Position numbers and translations under genes: made by a program. From NCBI RefSeq assembly GCF_003385955.1, contig NZ_QRDW01000004.1, positions 124,001 to 188,000 on the forward strand: a stretch of DNA of 64,000 nucleotides, given 5' to 3'. Origin of the DNA: Aestuariispira insulae (lineage in GTDB: Bacteria; Pseudomonadota; Alphaproteobacteria; UBA8366; Aestuariispiraceae). Of this stretch, positions 49,974-59,912 are shown in pieces; position 1 is the first letter of the stretch, and every line of letters starts with the position of its first letter. A model generated the notes under the pieces. It did no database searches, had not been told where the DNA came from, and saw nothing but the letters and a program-made list of their open reading frames with translations.

Positions 49974-51046
49974 CAAAGCCCCCGGATATGGACGGCGGGA
50001 CCGTCCTGACGCTCATGCATTTCACCGATGCGGTAAACGCTTTCACCGGCGTCTTCAAGGGCCGCGGTGATTTCGTCCGCTTTGTCGGCTTCGACAAACA
50101 GCACCATGCCGATGCCGCAGTTAAAGGTCCGGAGCATTTCGGTCGCCGCGATGTTGCCCGCCTGTGCCAGCCAGTCAAACACCGGTAGCGAAGGCCAGCT
50201 GTCGACATCGACACTGCAGGCCAGATCCTCGCCATAAACCCTCGGCAGGTTCTCGTAGAAGCCGCCGCCGGTGATATGGCAGAACCCGTTCACGCCACCG
50301 GTTTTCAGGGCGGCGAGGGATTGTTTCACATAAATCCGGGTCGGTTCCAGCAGGGCTTCTCCCAGAGTTTTCCCCTCGGCAAACGGGGCGGCATCGCCAA
50401 AGCCAAGGTCATTGGTTTCCAGGATCTTGCGGACCAGGCTGAAACCGTTGGAATGAACGCCGCTGGAGGCTAGGCCGAGCAGGACATTACCGGGTTTGAC
50501 CTGGCTGCCATCCAACAGACTGTCACGTTCAACCGCGCCGACGGAAAAGCCGGCGAGGTCATAATCGCCGTCACCATACATGCCCGGCATTTCGGCGGTT
50601 TCCCCACCGATCAGCGCGCAACCGGCCTGGCCGCAGCCGTCGGCGATGCCGGCGACCACATCACGGGCAACCTCTACCGACAGTTTCCCGCAGGCAAAAT
50701 AATCGAGGAAAATGAGTGGTTCTGCGCCCTGAACCACGAGGTCGTTCACACACATGGCAACAAGGTCGATGCCGACCGTGTTATGGATACCTGTTTCCAG
50801 GGCCAGTTTCAGTTTGGTTCCGACACCGTCGGTTGCGGCAACCATCACGGGGTCTTTATAACCGGCGGCTTTCGGGTCAAAAAGACCCCCGAAACCTCCG
50901 AGCGAGCTGTCGGCACCCGGGCGGCGGGTTGCACGGGCCAGCGGCTTGATGGCATTCACCAAATCATTGCCCGCGTCGATATCGACACCGGCGTCGCGAT
51001 AGGTCAGGCCATTTTTTTTCTGGTCAGTAGCTATGGTATCCTCCAC
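49973..51046 (-). CDS. purM: Phosphoribosylformylglycinamidine cyclo-ligase (AIR synthetase)
   Basis: About 353-357 residues. [65 protein letters not shown] and [15 protein letters not shown] are standard PurM blocks. The start is problematic: no in-frame ATG exists before the conserved part. The coordinates use GTG 51046, which has no ribosome site; the best ribosome site, GGAGGAT, precedes an ATA at 51034 that would encode a family-like N-terminus. It is divergent from the DUF2066 gene across only about 53 bases. Confidence 0.93.
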   Translation of the reverse strand: MEDTIATDQKKNGLTYRDAGVDIDAGNDLVNAIKPLARATRRPGADSSLGGFGGLFDPKAAGYKDPVMVAATDGVGTKLKLALETGIHNTVGIDLVAMCVNDLVVQGAEPLIFLDYFACGKLSVEVARDVVAGIADGCGQAGCALIGGETAEMPGMYGDGDYDLAGFSVGAVERDSLLDGSQVKPGNVLLGLASSGVHSNGFSLVRKILETNDLGFGDAAPFAEGKTLGEALLEPTRIYVKQSLAALKTGGVNGFCHITGGGFYENLPRVYGEDLACSVDVDSWPSLPVFDWLAQAGNIAATEMLRTFNCGIGMVLFVEADKADEITAALEDAGESVYRIGEMHERQDGPAVHIRGL

Positions 51047-51099
51047 GGAAAAGAGGCTATAAACGGCGTCAGAACATACAAATTTCGGAGAGCTTTGCA

Positions 51100-52218
51100 A
51101 TGCCAAGCACCCCCTGTCGCCGCTTTTTTCTGCACTTTTTCTGTGTTTTCACTCTGTTTGCCCTGTTCAATGCGGCGCAGGCAAATGATTCCCTATACGA
51201 GGTTCGGCGTATCTCGGTGGATGAAACCGCCAAAACAGAGGTCGCGGCGAAGGAAAAAGGTCTAGCAGTCGCAAAGCGCCGTGGCTTGCAGCGGCTGCTG
51301 GAGATTCTCACCCTGCGCCAGGACCGCGGAAAATTGCCAAAAATCAGTGATCAGCAACTAGAGCAGATGGTTTACGGCCTGTCCGTTGCGGATGAAAAAA
51401 TGTCCCGCGGGCAGGGGCGTTACCTTGCCAGCATTACCATCAAATATCGGCCGGACCTGATTCGCGCCCTGCTGCAGCAAAACGCCATTCCATTTGTGGA
51501 GACGCAGAGCAAACGGCTGCTCATTCTTCCTGTCATGCGCCATGCTGGAACAGCATTGCTGTGGGAAGAGGGGAATGCCTGGTTCCAGGCCTGGGCCCGC
51601 GAAAGGCTAAAAGGGGATCTTGTTCCGGTGGCTCTTCCCTGGGGTGATCTGGGCGACGTGTCCGTGATTAATGTGCGGGAGGCTTTGGCCGGGGATCAGG
51701 AAAAGCTGATGGCCATTGCCGGGAAGTATAATGCCGACGGTGTGGTTTTGACGGTGGCTTCTCTAGAGAAAGCCCCATTGAGCAGTGATCAGGGGATCCG
51801 GATTGAAACACGCGTCATGGCCCCCGGCTGGGATGGGGTGAATTTCAAATCAGATTATCGCAGCCAAGAAGGCCAGACACTGGAACAAATTCTGGCCGTT
51901 GCCAGCCGCAACACATTGTCGGAACTGGTGGAGAGCTGGAAACGGGGCAATCTGGTGGATCATTCAGCCGGTCGGCGGAATTTGGTGGTCACAGTGAATG
52001 TAAGCGGTTTGCAGGAGTGGGTTTCAATTCGCAAGAAACTTGAACAGCAATCCACCATTGACCGATACAGTCTTGAAAGTTTATCGGTTAAAGAGGCTGT
52101 AGTTTCAATGGATTATATTGGTACTACGGAGCAATTGCGGACCGCGTTGGCACAAAATGACCTGCGTCTGGATTATGATTTAGCCAAGCAGTATTGGGTG
52201 TTAACGGTTAATCGATAG
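51100..52218 (+). CDS. Secreted DUF2066 domain protein
   Basis: 372 residues with a signal peptide ([16 protein letters not shown], cleaved about residue 28). The DUF2066 region covers [33 protein letters not shown] and [19 protein letters not shown] second half (about 300-372) contains a beta-alpha repeat with [20 protein letters not shown]. No catalytic motif is visible; the family is of unknown function and periplasmic. It is followed by a short hairpin and the AI-2E/PerM gene, a neighbourhood common in alphaproteobacteria. Confidence 0.82.
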   Translation: MPSTPCRRFFLHFFCVFTLFALFNAAQANDSLYEVRRISVDETAKTEVAAKEKGLAVAKRRGLQRLLEILTLRQDRGKLPKISDQQLEQMVYGLSVADEKMSRGQGRYLASITIKYRPDLIRALLQQNAIPFVETQSKRLLILPVMRHAGTALLWEEGNAWFQAWARERLKGDLVPVALPWGDLGDVSVINVREALAGDQEKLMAIAGKYNADGVVLTVASLEKAPLSSDQGIRIETRVMAPGWDGVNFKSDYRSQEGQTLEQILAVASRNTLSELVESWKRGNLVDHSAGRRNLVVTVNVSGLQEWVSIRKKLEQQSTIDRYSLESLSVKEAVVSMDYIGTTEQLRTALAQNDLRLDYDLAKQYWVLTVNR

Positions 52219-52229
52219 ATCTATATGTT

Positions 52230-52253
52230 CCAAAGGGCGCCTTTGGCATTTTT
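52230..52253 (+). terminator. Hairpin after the DUF2066 gene
   Basis: CCAAAGG and CCTTTGG pair around a three-base loop and are followed by CATTTTT. It lies 12 bases after the DUF2066 stop and about 28 before the next ATG, so it could attenuate rather than end transcription. Confidence 0.5.
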
Positions 52254-52280
52254 AAAGATGATGTGAAGCGGGGGAAGGGC

Positions 52281-53390
52281 ATGACGACAGAGAAAAAGAC
52301 CTATTTTTGGATCGGCGGATTTCTGGTTTTTCTTGTTCTGGTCTATCTGCTTCGTGAGGTGCTGTTGCCCTTTGTAGCGGGAATGGCAATCGCCTATTTC
52401 CTGGATCCGGTCTGTGACTGGCTGGAGAAGCATGGCTGTTCGAGAACCATTGCCACCACGATCGTGACGGTTGTTTTCTTTGTGATCTTCATGTTGGTGC
52501 TGGCCATCATTTTACCTGCGGCTTTTGCGGAAATCCGGGCCTTTACGGAACGTGCGCCCACCTATGCTGCGAATATTCGCGAAAAATTGGCACCGCTCAT
52601 CCTGCTGATCCAGGAACAGCTTGCGGGCCAGGATTTTAACTCGCTGACTGACAAAGCCGCAGGCATTTCCGGCACCATATTCAAAGGGGTTGGGCAGATT
52701 GCCGGACGTTTGATCAGCGGTGTTGGCGCGATTGTGAATGCCATTTCATTAATCGTTCTGACGCCTATCGTGACGTTTTATTTGTTGCGGGATTGGGATC
52801 ATATCGTTGCCAAAATTGATGGCTGGCTGCCGCGTTGTCATCTGGAAACCATTCGGGGCATCGCCCGGCAAATTGATCAGACCTTAAGCGGCTTTGCCCG
52901 TGGTCAGATAATGGTTTGCCTGTTGCTGGGGAGTTTTTATGGTGTGGGACTTGCCATGGTCGGATTGGAATTTGGTCTGATCATAGGCTTTTTTACCGGG
53001 TTGATCTCGTTCGTCCCTTATTTCGGTATGCTGGTCGGATTTGCGTTGGGCATGGGGGTGGCAGTCGCCCAGTTCGATCAGGTACTATATATAGCCCTGG
53101 TCGCGGGCGTTTTCGGGATCGGTCAGATCCTGGAGGGATATGTCCTAACACCGCGTTTGATTGGCGGTCGTGTCGGGCTCCATCCGGTCTGGATCATATT
53201 TTCCCTGATGGCGGGGGGCGCATTATTCGGTTTTCTGGGCGTTTTGCTGGCTGTGCCGGTCACGGCGGTGATTGGAGTGCTTGCGCGTTTCTCACTGAAG
53301 AAATATATGTCCAGCCCGCTGTTCAACCCGGTGATCACAAATCCTGCCGTGTCTGGGCAGGATGATGCCATGAGTGAGGGACGCGACTGA
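52281..53390 (+). CDS. AI-2E/PerM family membrane protein
   Basis: About 369 residues, seven to eight membrane helices. The family pattern is seen in LLPFVAGMAIAYFLDPVCDW, IVLTPIVTFYLLRDWD, GLISFVPYFGMLVGFALGMG and EGYVLTPRLIGGRVGLHPVW. Members export small molecules or act as sodium/proton antiporters; the autoinducer-2 name is historical and the substrate is unknown here. ATG 52281 has GGGGAAGGG upstream; GTG 52263 is a weaker choice. It is followed at four bases by hdaA. Confidence 0.85.
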   Translation: MTTEKKTYFWIGGFLVFLVLVYLLREVLLPFVAGMAIAYFLDPVCDWLEKHGCSRTIATTIVTVVFFVIFMLVLAIILPAAFAEIRAFTERAPTYAANIREKLAPLILLIQEQLAGQDFNSLTDKAAGISGTIFKGVGQIAGRLISGVGAIVNAISLIVLTPIVTFYLLRDWDHIVAKIDGWLPRCHLETIRGIARQIDQTLSGFARGQIMVCLLLGSFYGVGLAMVGLEFGLIIGFFTGLISFVPYFGMLVGFALGMGVAVAQFDQVLYIALVAGVFGIGQILEGYVLTPRLIGGRVGLHPVWIIFSLMAGGALFGFLGVLLAVPVTAVIGVLARFSLKKYMSSPLFNPVITNPAVSGQDDAMSEGRD

Positions 53391-53393
53391 GGC

Positions 53394-54077
53394 ATGAATG
53401 CGGCACGCCAACTGCCCCTGGATCTATCTTTCCGTTCCGCGCTTGGGCGGGAGGATTTTCTTGTTGCGCCCTGCAACGAGGAAGCTGTGGCATGGCTGGA
53501 TAAATGGCCCGTCTGGCCCTCCGTTGCGATGGTGCTGCATGGGCCGCATGGTGCCGGCAAAACACATCTGGTGAATGTCTGGAGGGAACAAGCCCGCGCA
53601 AGTCTGATCGAAGGTTGCGATCTGACGGTGGAGAAGGTGCCTGACCTGTTGAAAGATGTGAGCGCTGTTGCCGTGGAAAATGCTCAAGAGGGTAACCATT
53701 GGGAAGCGCTTTTCCATCTCTACAATCTTTGCAAGGAAACGGGGAAAACCTTGTTGCTCACCGCGCTGGAGCCGCCATCCAGGTGGAATATCGATCTTGC
53801 GGATCTTGATTCCCGGTTGCGAACCGCAGTATCGGCTGCGTTGAAAACGCCAGAAGAGGATTTGATGGCAGCCCTGCTTTTGAAGCAGGCGGCCGATCGG
53901 CGCCTGATCATAGGTCCTGAGGTGTTTTCCTATATCTTGCCCCGATTGGAACGGAATTTTACTGCCGTGCGGGATTTCGTTGCCCGTTTGGATGCGGAAT
54001 CGCTTGCCGCCCAAAGACGCATAACCATTCCTCTGGCCGGGGATGTTCTGGAAGCGTTGCACAGGGAAAAAGAATGA
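53394..54077 (+). CDS. hdaA: DnaA regulatory inactivator homologue HdaA
   Basis: 227 residues resembling only the AAA+ part of DnaA. An N-terminal sliding-clamp-binding motif, QLPLDL, is followed by Walker A (HGPHGAGKTHLVNVW) and a degenerate Walker B (SAVAVENAQEG, lacking the Asp), then LDSRLRTAVSAALKTPEEDL as sensor region and an Arg-containing lid. Clamp-bound HdaA stimulates ATP hydrolysis by DnaA and prevents re-initiation. It is about 20 codons longer than the shortest family members. Convergent with the SixA-like gene. Confidence 0.88.
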   Translation: MNAARQLPLDLSFRSALGREDFLVAPCNEEAVAWLDKWPVWPSVAMVLHGPHGAGKTHLVNVWREQARASLIEGCDLTVEKVPDLLKDVSAVAVENAQEGNHWEALFHLYNLCKETGKTLLLTALEPPSRWNIDLADLDSRLRTAVSAALKTPEEDLMAALLLKQAADRRLIIGPEVFSYILPRLERNFTAVRDFVARLDAESLAAQRRITIPLAGDVLEALHREKE

Positions 54078-54094
54078 GGCTGAGGGCAGTGGAT

Positions 54095-54610
54095 TCAGCC
54101 AAGGCTCCGGGGGGGGACGAAACGACGCAATATCCCGCTGGCCCGCTCTGAAATCCAGTCTGGATCGGGAAATTCGATCTCTGCCAGGCTCCCGGTGGGA
54201 AATTTGTTGTTCATTTGTTGGATGAGGTCGGCAGACCCCTGTTTGGCATATTGACGGGCGAAATCCTCCATGACCGGATTATGACCGATCAGCATTATTT
54301 TCCGGCTTGCTTCCGAATGTTCCAGAAGAATGTCCCGATAGTCGTCCGGATGGCGGGCATGGTAGATCGCATTGGTGATTCGTATTTCAACGTCATGGAT
54401 GAAAAAGGGCAGCAGGCGTGAGAGGGTTTCCCGCGTGCGCGCCGCCGCCGAGCATAAGATAATGTCAGGGATCAGTTTTTCCTGCGCCAGATAGGCTCCC
54501 ATTAACCCTGCGGCTTTTTGTCCTCGGGCGTTCAAGGGGCGGTCGAAATCTTCAAGCTCCGGATTGGCCCAGCTGGATTTCGCGTGCCGGAGAAGGAAAA
54601 GATGGTGCAT
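54095..54610 (-). CDS. SixA-like phosphohistidine phosphatase
   Basis: 171 residues of the histidine phosphatase superfamily. FLLRHAKSSWANPELEDFDR holds the catalytic RH(A/G) His, LCSAAARTRETLSR the substrate Arg region and MLIGHNPVMEDFA the second His. SixA-type enzymes remove phosphate from phosphohistidine (for example in the Npr phosphotransferase pathway); the exact substrate is not shown. It is divergent from ppk across about 190 bases. Confidence 0.85.
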   Translation of the reverse strand: MHHLFLLRHAKSSWANPELEDFDRPLNARGQKAAGLMGAYLAQEKLIPDIILCSAAARTRETLSRLLPFFIHDVEIRITNAIYHARHPDDYRDILLEHSEASRKIMLIGHNPVMEDFARQYAKQGSADLIQQMNNKFPTGSLAEIEFPDPDWISERASGILRRFVPPRSLG

Positions 54611-54644
54611 TCAGATTGCCTTTGGGGCTGGTTGCAGAAAAATT

Positions 54645-54680
54645 GTTACAGATGCAATATACCTGTAACCAAACTATAAT
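54645..54680 (+). promoter_or_regulatory. Inverted repeat and -10 box upstream of ppk
   Basis: GTTACAG and CTGTAAC form a perfect inverted repeat with 11 bases between, and a perfect TATAAT box starts six bases further on. The region where a -35 would lie is poor, so an activator or repressor probably binds the repeat. It lies about 120 bases before the ppk start. Confidence 0.4.
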
Positions 54681-54807
54681 ATGCGAATGCTAGGTCCATC
54701 ATGCGATAGAATGTGCTGCCTATCCAAGGGCTGTTTCAAGACCTGCCTTCTTATACAAGCGCACCCTTTGATCGGCCGCGCCGATATTAACTATTCAGGT
54801 GAAATTC

Positions 54808-56982
54808 GTGAGCATCAACGACAATCTCGCAGAGCTGGAAAAAACTGAACAGATCGAGGCGCCAGAAGGGCAAGACGTGATTGATATCAACACGCCGTCC
54901 CGCTTCATTAACCGAGAACTCTCGTGGCTCGCCTTTAATACCCGGGTGATTGAGGAAGCGAATAATCCAAACCATCCCTTACTGGAACGGCTGAATTTTG
55001 TCTCAATCTCTGCCAGTAATCTGGATGAATTTTACATGGTGCGTGTGGCGGGTCTGACCGGTCAGGTAAAGGCCGGGATCACCAAGCCAAGCCAGGATGG
55101 CAAAACTCCTGCCGAACAGTTGGCCGCCATTCATCAAAAGAGCCTGCAACTCATCACAGAGCAGGAAAAGTCGCTGAAGCAGATTCTGCAGGAAATGCGC
55201 AAGGAGGGGATATATCTCCTTGAAGTGGAAGAGCTTCTTGCCCGAGACAAAGCCTGGCTGGAAAAATGGTTCCAGGAACATATCTACCCGGCGCTGACCC
55301 CGCTGGCCGTTGATCCCGCTCATCCTTTCCCCTTTATTCCCAACAAGGGGTTGGTCATGGCGCTCGAATTGGTGCGTCCGGTGGATGGCAAATTTATGTT
55401 CGGCCTGATTCCGATTCCGCACAATATTGAACGTTTCGTGAAGCTGCCGGGGCGCAAGACCCGTTTCATTGCGTTGGAGCGCGTGGTGAGCCTTTTCATG
55501 GATCACCTTTTTCCCGGCTTCCAGATCCTGGCCAAAGGCATGTTCCGGGTCATTCGCGATTCCGATGTGGAGATTGACGAAGAAGCGGAAGACCTGGTTC
55601 GGACATTCGAAAGCCTGTTGCGCCAGCGCCGCCGCGGCAATGTGATCCGCCTGAAGGTGGACTCACAGATGTCGGACAGTTTGCGTGACTTTGTGATCGA
55701 ACAGATGGACGTGAAGCTGGATGATGTCTTTGTCATGGACGATTATCTCGGCCTGTCCGATATGCGCCGCCTCAGCGATCCGGCGCGCCGGGATCTGATG
55801 TTTGAACCCTATGAGCCGCGTTTTCCGGAACGCATTCTGGACTACGGCGGGGATTGTTTTGCCGCGATCCGGGCCAAGGATTTTGTGATCCACCACCCCT
55901 ATGAAAGTTTTGATGTTGTGGTCCGGTTCCTGAGGCAGGCGGCAACCGATCCGGATGTTGTCGCGATCAAACAGACTCTGTACCGCACATCGAACCGTTC
56001 ACCGATTGTGCGCGCCCTGATCGATGCGGCGGAAGCGGGCAAATCCGTGACCGCGCTGGTGGAATTGAAAGCCCGTTTCGATGAGGCGGCCAACATCCGC
56101 TGGGCCCGGGATCTGGAGCGAGCCGGTGTTCAGGTCGTATACGGTTTCATGGATCTCAAGACCCATGCCAAGGTTTCGCTGGTGGTTCGCCGGGAGGGCA
56201 AGGACCTGAGATCCTATGTCCATCTGGGAACCGGTAACTATCATCCAATCACCGCCAAGATCTATACCGATCTCAGTTTCTTCACCTGCGACAATGATTT
56301 GGCGAGGGATGCCGCGCAACTGTTCAACTTCATGACTGGTTATGCTGAACCGAAAGACATGTCGGAGTTGTCCTATGCGCCGTTTTCCCTGCGTAAATGC
56401 ATCATGGACAATATCGAAGAGGAAATTGCCCATGCGCAGGAAGGGCGGCCTGGCAATATTTGGATGAAAGTGAACAGTCTGGTGGATCCGTCGATCATTG
56501 ACGGCTTGTACCGAGCAAGCCAGGCTGGTGTTCAGGTCGAGGTTATCGCGCGCGGCATCTGCTGCCTGCGTTCCGGGATTCCAGAGCTCTCAGAGAATAT
56601 CCGGGTAAAGAGCCTGGTTGGCCGTTTCCTGGAGCATAGCCGGATTTTCTGTTTTGGTGCCGGTAACCGGCTGCCGTCCGCTGGTGCTAAAGTTTACATT
56701 GCTTCGGCAGACTTGATGCCCCGTAATCTGGATCGCCGGGTGGAAACCATGGTGCCGATCAAGAACGAGACGGTGAAACGACAGATCCTGGAACAGGTGA
56801 TGCACGCCAACCTGACGGATGAGGCCCAGTCATGGATCCAGCAACCGGATGGTGATTTCAAGCGCTGCACTCCGGTTGGGAAAGGGTTCAACGCCCATAC
56901 ATTCTTTATGACCAATCCCAGCCTTTCCGGGCGTGGTAAAGCGATTAAAAAAGGCCGGGTGACAAGGAAACGGCGAAAGTAA
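54808..56982 (+). CDS. ppk: Polyphosphate kinase
   Basis: About 724 residues, Ppk1 type. [19 protein letters not shown] begins the N domain; the catalytic His is in [15 protein letters not shown], the second conserved His in [12 protein letters not shown], and HLGTGNYHP and [17 protein letters not shown] complete the active site. It makes inorganic polyphosphate. GTG 54808 has AGGTGA five bases upstream; GTG 54799 is the other possible start. The basic tail ([15 protein letters not shown]) is unusual but plausible. It is followed by ppx. Confidence 0.95.
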   Translation: MSINDNLAELEKTEQIEAPEGQDVIDINTPSRFINRELSWLAFNTRVIEEANNPNHPLLERLNFVSISASNLDEFYMVRVAGLTGQVKAGITKPSQDGKTPAEQLAAIHQKSLQLITEQEKSLKQILQEMRKEGIYLLEVEELLARDKAWLEKWFQEHIYPALTPLAVDPAHPFPFIPNKGLVMALELVRPVDGKFMFGLIPIPHNIERFVKLPGRKTRFIALERVVSLFMDHLFPGFQILAKGMFRVIRDSDVEIDEEAEDLVRTFESLLRQRRRGNVIRLKVDSQMSDSLRDFVIEQMDVKLDDVFVMDDYLGLSDMRRLSDPARRDLMFEPYEPRFPERILDYGGDCFAAIRAKDFVIHHPYESFDVVVRFLRQAATDPDVVAIKQTLYRTSNRSPIVRALIDAAEAGKSVTALVELKARFDEAANIRWARDLERAGVQVVYGFMDLKTHAKVSLVVRREGKDLRSYVHLGTGNYHPITAKIYTDLSFFTCDNDLARDAAQLFNFMTGYAEPKDMSELSYAPFSLRKCIMDNIEEEIAHAQEGRPGNIWMKVNSLVDPSIIDGLYRASQAGVQVEVIARGICCLRSGIPELSENIRVKSLVGRFLEHSRIFCFGAGNRLPSAGAKVYIASADLMPRNLDRRVETMVPIKNETVKRQILEQVMHANLTDEAQSWIQQPDGDFKRCTPVGKGFNAHTFFMTNPSLSGRGKAIKKGRVTRKRRK

Positions 56983-57070
56983 ACAGAATACAGTAGAGTG
57001 AAGGGAAATTTCGGCGTGATAAGCTGAAAACCCAGGCAGTTCAAATATACTCGGAAAGTTGCGAGAAAAT

Positions 57071-58552
57071 ATGAAGTCTATTGATAGCACCGAACCGGTC
57101 GCCGTCATCGATATCGGGTCTAACTCGGTCCGCCTTGTTGTATATGAAGGCGCAGTCCGGGCACCGATATCGATCTTCAACGAAAAAATCCTGGCCGGTC
57201 TGGGAATAGACCTGAATGAGACTGGCAGGCTTTTCGAGAGTGGTGTGAACCGCGCTTTGGAAGCTATACCGCGTTACGTCTCGATCGCCCGTTCCATGGG
57301 CGCTGTCAGAATTGACATTGTGGCCACGGCCGCAGTGCGGGACGCGGAGAACGGTCCCGATTTTGTACGGGAGATTGAGAAGCGCTGCGAAATCAAGGTT
57401 AAGGTCCTGACCGGCGAGGAAGAGGCGCATTTTTCCGGCCTGGGTGTTTTGTCCGGCACGCCGGAGGCGGAAGGGTTGATGGGCGACCTTGGCGGCGGCA
57501 GTGTCGAGTTGGTTAGCTTGAAAGATGGCAGCACGGACAAACAGGTTTCCCTTCCGATCGGCCCGCTTCGCCTGGAAGAATGGCAGCATGGTGATGTCAA
57601 GGAGCAAGCCCGTTTCGTCGATGCGCAGCTTTCAAACGTAAAGTGGCTTTCCAGAATGAAAGGCAAGGATTTTTATGTCGTGGGCGGTGCCTGGCGAAGC
57701 CTTGCCAAATTGCATATCACGCACAGCAATTATCCGCTTCACGTGCTGCATCACTATGAGATGTCCCCGGAAGAGGCACTCTACTATACAGATGACCTCT
57801 CGCACATGACGGAAGCAGATCTGGAAGAAGATGGCATCAAAAACCGCCGTCGTGCAGTTTTGCCCTATGCCGCACTTCTGATGAACCGGATCATCAAAAT
57901 TGCCCAGCCGCGCAAAATTATTTTTTCGGCAAATGGGGTGCGCGAGGGCTGTCTCTATGATCAATTGAGCAGTAAGGATCAGAAAGTCGATCCTCTGATC
58001 GATGTTTGCGACCGTATGCCTTGGTCGGTGACCTTCGGCGGCGTGGATGGCTTCAGACTCGCCAAATGGATGGATCAGATCTTTCCTGATAATAAGCCAC
58101 AGCGGGAGCGCCTTCAGGTGGCGGCATGCCTGCTCTCTGAAATTGGCCGTCTGGAGCATCCGGACTATCGTGTTGACCATACATTGGCCCGTGTGATGCG
58201 TTTTCCTTTCGTTGGCATCACCCATGAAGAGCGGGCGTTCGTCGCGCTTGCTGTCGCATCGCGCTATGGCAAATCGATCAGCACCAACCGGTCACGTGCC
58301 ACAGTCAATCAGTTGATGAATATCCGTGAACGCTCACTGGCCAAGGCAACCGGTTATGCCATGCGGCTGGGCTATGCTTTGTCGGGCGGGGTCGCTTCGA
58401 ACCTGGATGCCTTCCGGATCAAGCGAGGGGGCAAGAAACTGACTTTGTTCGTGCAGAAAAGCCATGAACATCTGGTTGGCGAGATTGCGGCAACCCGGCT
58501 AAAAACCCTTGCCGGTGCCCTCAATCTGGAGCCGAAAATCATGATTGAGTGA
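57071..58552 (+). CDS. ppx: Exopolyphosphatase / GppA family
   Basis: About 493 residues of the ASKHA fold. AVIDIGSNSVRLVVYEG and DLGGGSVELV are the two phosphate-binding loops; the C-terminal HD-like part contains the family's DYRVDHTLARVMRF and FVGITHEERAFVALAV. It breaks down polyphosphate, or (p)ppGpp in the GppA case. ATG 57071 is preferred over TTG 57059. It forms a synthesis/degradation pair with ppk, 88 bases upstream, and ends before a bidirectional terminator. Confidence 0.92.
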   Translation: MKSIDSTEPVAVIDIGSNSVRLVVYEGAVRAPISIFNEKILAGLGIDLNETGRLFESGVNRALEAIPRYVSIARSMGAVRIDIVATAAVRDAENGPDFVREIEKRCEIKVKVLTGEEEAHFSGLGVLSGTPEAEGLMGDLGGGSVELVSLKDGSTDKQVSLPIGPLRLEEWQHGDVKEQARFVDAQLSNVKWLSRMKGKDFYVVGGAWRSLAKLHITHSNYPLHVLHHYEMSPEEALYYTDDLSHMTEADLEEDGIKNRRRAVLPYAALLMNRIIKIAQPRKIIFSANGVREGCLYDQLSSKDQKVDPLIDVCDRMPWSVTFGGVDGFRLAKWMDQIFPDNKPQRERLQVAACLLSEIGRLEHPDYRVDHTLARVMRFPFVGITHEERAFVALAVASRYGKSISTNRSRATVNQLMNIRERSLAKATGYAMRLGYALSGGVASNLDAFRIKRGGKKLTLFVQKSHEHLVGEIAATRLKTLAGALNLEPKIMIE

Positions 58553-58571
58553 TTTATCCTGTATGGGGTTC

Positions 58572-58600
58572 AAAAAAGGCGGCCGAAAGGCCGCCTTTTT
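58572..58600. terminator. Bidirectional terminator between ppx and rnd
   Basis: GGCGGCC and GGCCGCC pair around a GAAA loop, with an A run before and a T run after. It serves both convergent genes. Confidence 0.88.
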
Positions 58601-59763
58601 TACTCTTCACCAAGCTCAATGATCTTGATGTTGTTTCCTTTGGCGGCCAGCGCCAGACGCCCGGCCTTCAGATCCTCGGCCTGTCGGCCAAACAGCTCAT
58701 ATCGCCATCCATGCATCGCTGGAACATCAGGTTTCTTTTGTCCCGCAATCAGCTCCAGATCGCTGGCATTGGCGATCAGGCGCGAAGCGACCTGATGTTC
58801 TTCGCTCTGTTTCTTGAGAAGAACCTTTAGTAGGTCTGAAAGGGGGCCAATGCCATCTGGCAGGCGTTCTTTCTTGGGCACGCGCGGCAGCTCGCTTTCC
58901 GGCAGGGCCATGGCTTGGCTGACGGCCGTTAGAAGGCCATTGCCCAGCTTTCCTTCGGCAAAGCCATCAGAGACCCCACGAATTTTGGCAAGCTCCTTGG
59001 CGTTTCTGGGTTTGGAACCCGCAATATCCAGAAGGGCCTCGTCACGCACAATACGGTTTTTGGGAACGTCACGCTGCTGAGCTTCCAATTCACGCCAGGC
59101 GGCAACTTCCCGCAAGACGGCAAGGAACCGGGGTTCGGTGCCGCGAGATTTAATCTTGCGCCAACTTTCTTTTGGATCAATTTCGAAATTGGACAGCTGG
59201 GTGGTACTGACCATTTCCTCCTCGAGCCAGGAATGGCGGTCGGAACGGTCCAATTCAGCTTTAAAAAGCTCATAAATATCACAGAGATGCGTGACATCGC
59301 TTAACGCGTAAGCCAGCTGTTTCTGGCTCAAAGGACGCATTGACCAGTCGGTAAAGCGGGCGCTCTTATCCAGCCTTCTGTTCAGGATGCGATTAACCAG
59401 CGTTTCATAGCCTACCTGGTCACCGTGACCGGTCACCATGGCAGCGACCTGGGTGTCAAAGACAGGTGAGGGGACCTTACCGGTTTTTTGATAAAAGATT
59501 TCCAGATCCTGGCGGCAGGCATGGAAAACCTTTACCAGGTCTTCCTTATTGAGCAGCTCATAAAAGGCGCTCAGATCGATGCCATCGGCGAGAGGATCGA
59601 TGATGGCCTGATTTTCCTGGCCGGCGACCTGGATGAGGCAGAGTTTGGGATAATAGGTCTTCTCACGGAGAAACTCCGTGTCGACAGTGATATAGTCGAG
59701 ATCCGCGACTTTTGCACAAAAAGCCGCCAACTCGGCGGTGTCGGTGATGCATTTGATCGTCAT
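58600..59763 (-). CDS. rnd: Ribonuclease D
   Basis: About 387 residues. The DEDDy exonuclease motifs are DYITVDTEFLREKTYYPKLC (Exo I), VFHACRQDLEIFY (Exo II) and YALSDVTHLCDIYEL (Exo III). An HRDC domain (about 210-285, e.g. RNAKELAKIRGVSDGFAEGK) follows. It trims the 3' end of tRNA precursors. ATG 59763 starts the conserved part; extension to 59880 is unsupported. It is divergent from aspS. Confidence 0.94.
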   Translation of the reverse strand: MTIKCITDTAELAAFCAKVADLDYITVDTEFLREKTYYPKLCLIQVAGQENQAIIDPLADGIDLSAFYELLNKEDLVKVFHACRQDLEIFYQKTGKVPSPVFDTQVAAMVTGHGDQVGYETLVNRILNRRLDKSARFTDWSMRPLSQKQLAYALSDVTHLCDIYELFKAELDRSDRHSWLEEEMVSTTQLSNFEIDPKESWRKIKSRGTEPRFLAVLREVAAWRELEAQQRDVPKNRIVRDEALLDIAGSKPRNAKELAKIRGVSDGFAEGKLGNGLLTAVSQAMALPESELPRVPKKERLPDGIGPLSDLLKVLLKKQSEEHQVASRLIANASDLELIAGQKKPDVPAMHGWRYELFGRQAEDLKAGRLALAAKGNNIKIIELGEE

Positions 59764-59912
59764 GGGCACAACGCATACCTCAGAGTCCGGGATCGGACAA
59801 GCGGAGACATGGGCTGATCCATCAGAATGATTCCCGCTCGCACCTTGACAAACAGGGGCAAACCATGGCCTTTCCCCCATAGCTTAAGAACATTGTTTCC
59901 CTGGAGAGTTTC

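Noticed and set aside
54645-54680. A true Pho box upstream of ppk
   Set aside because: The 11-base direct-repeat pattern is matched at only about 5 of 7 positions per unit; the inverted repeat is the stronger signal, so PhoB control is left as a possibility only.
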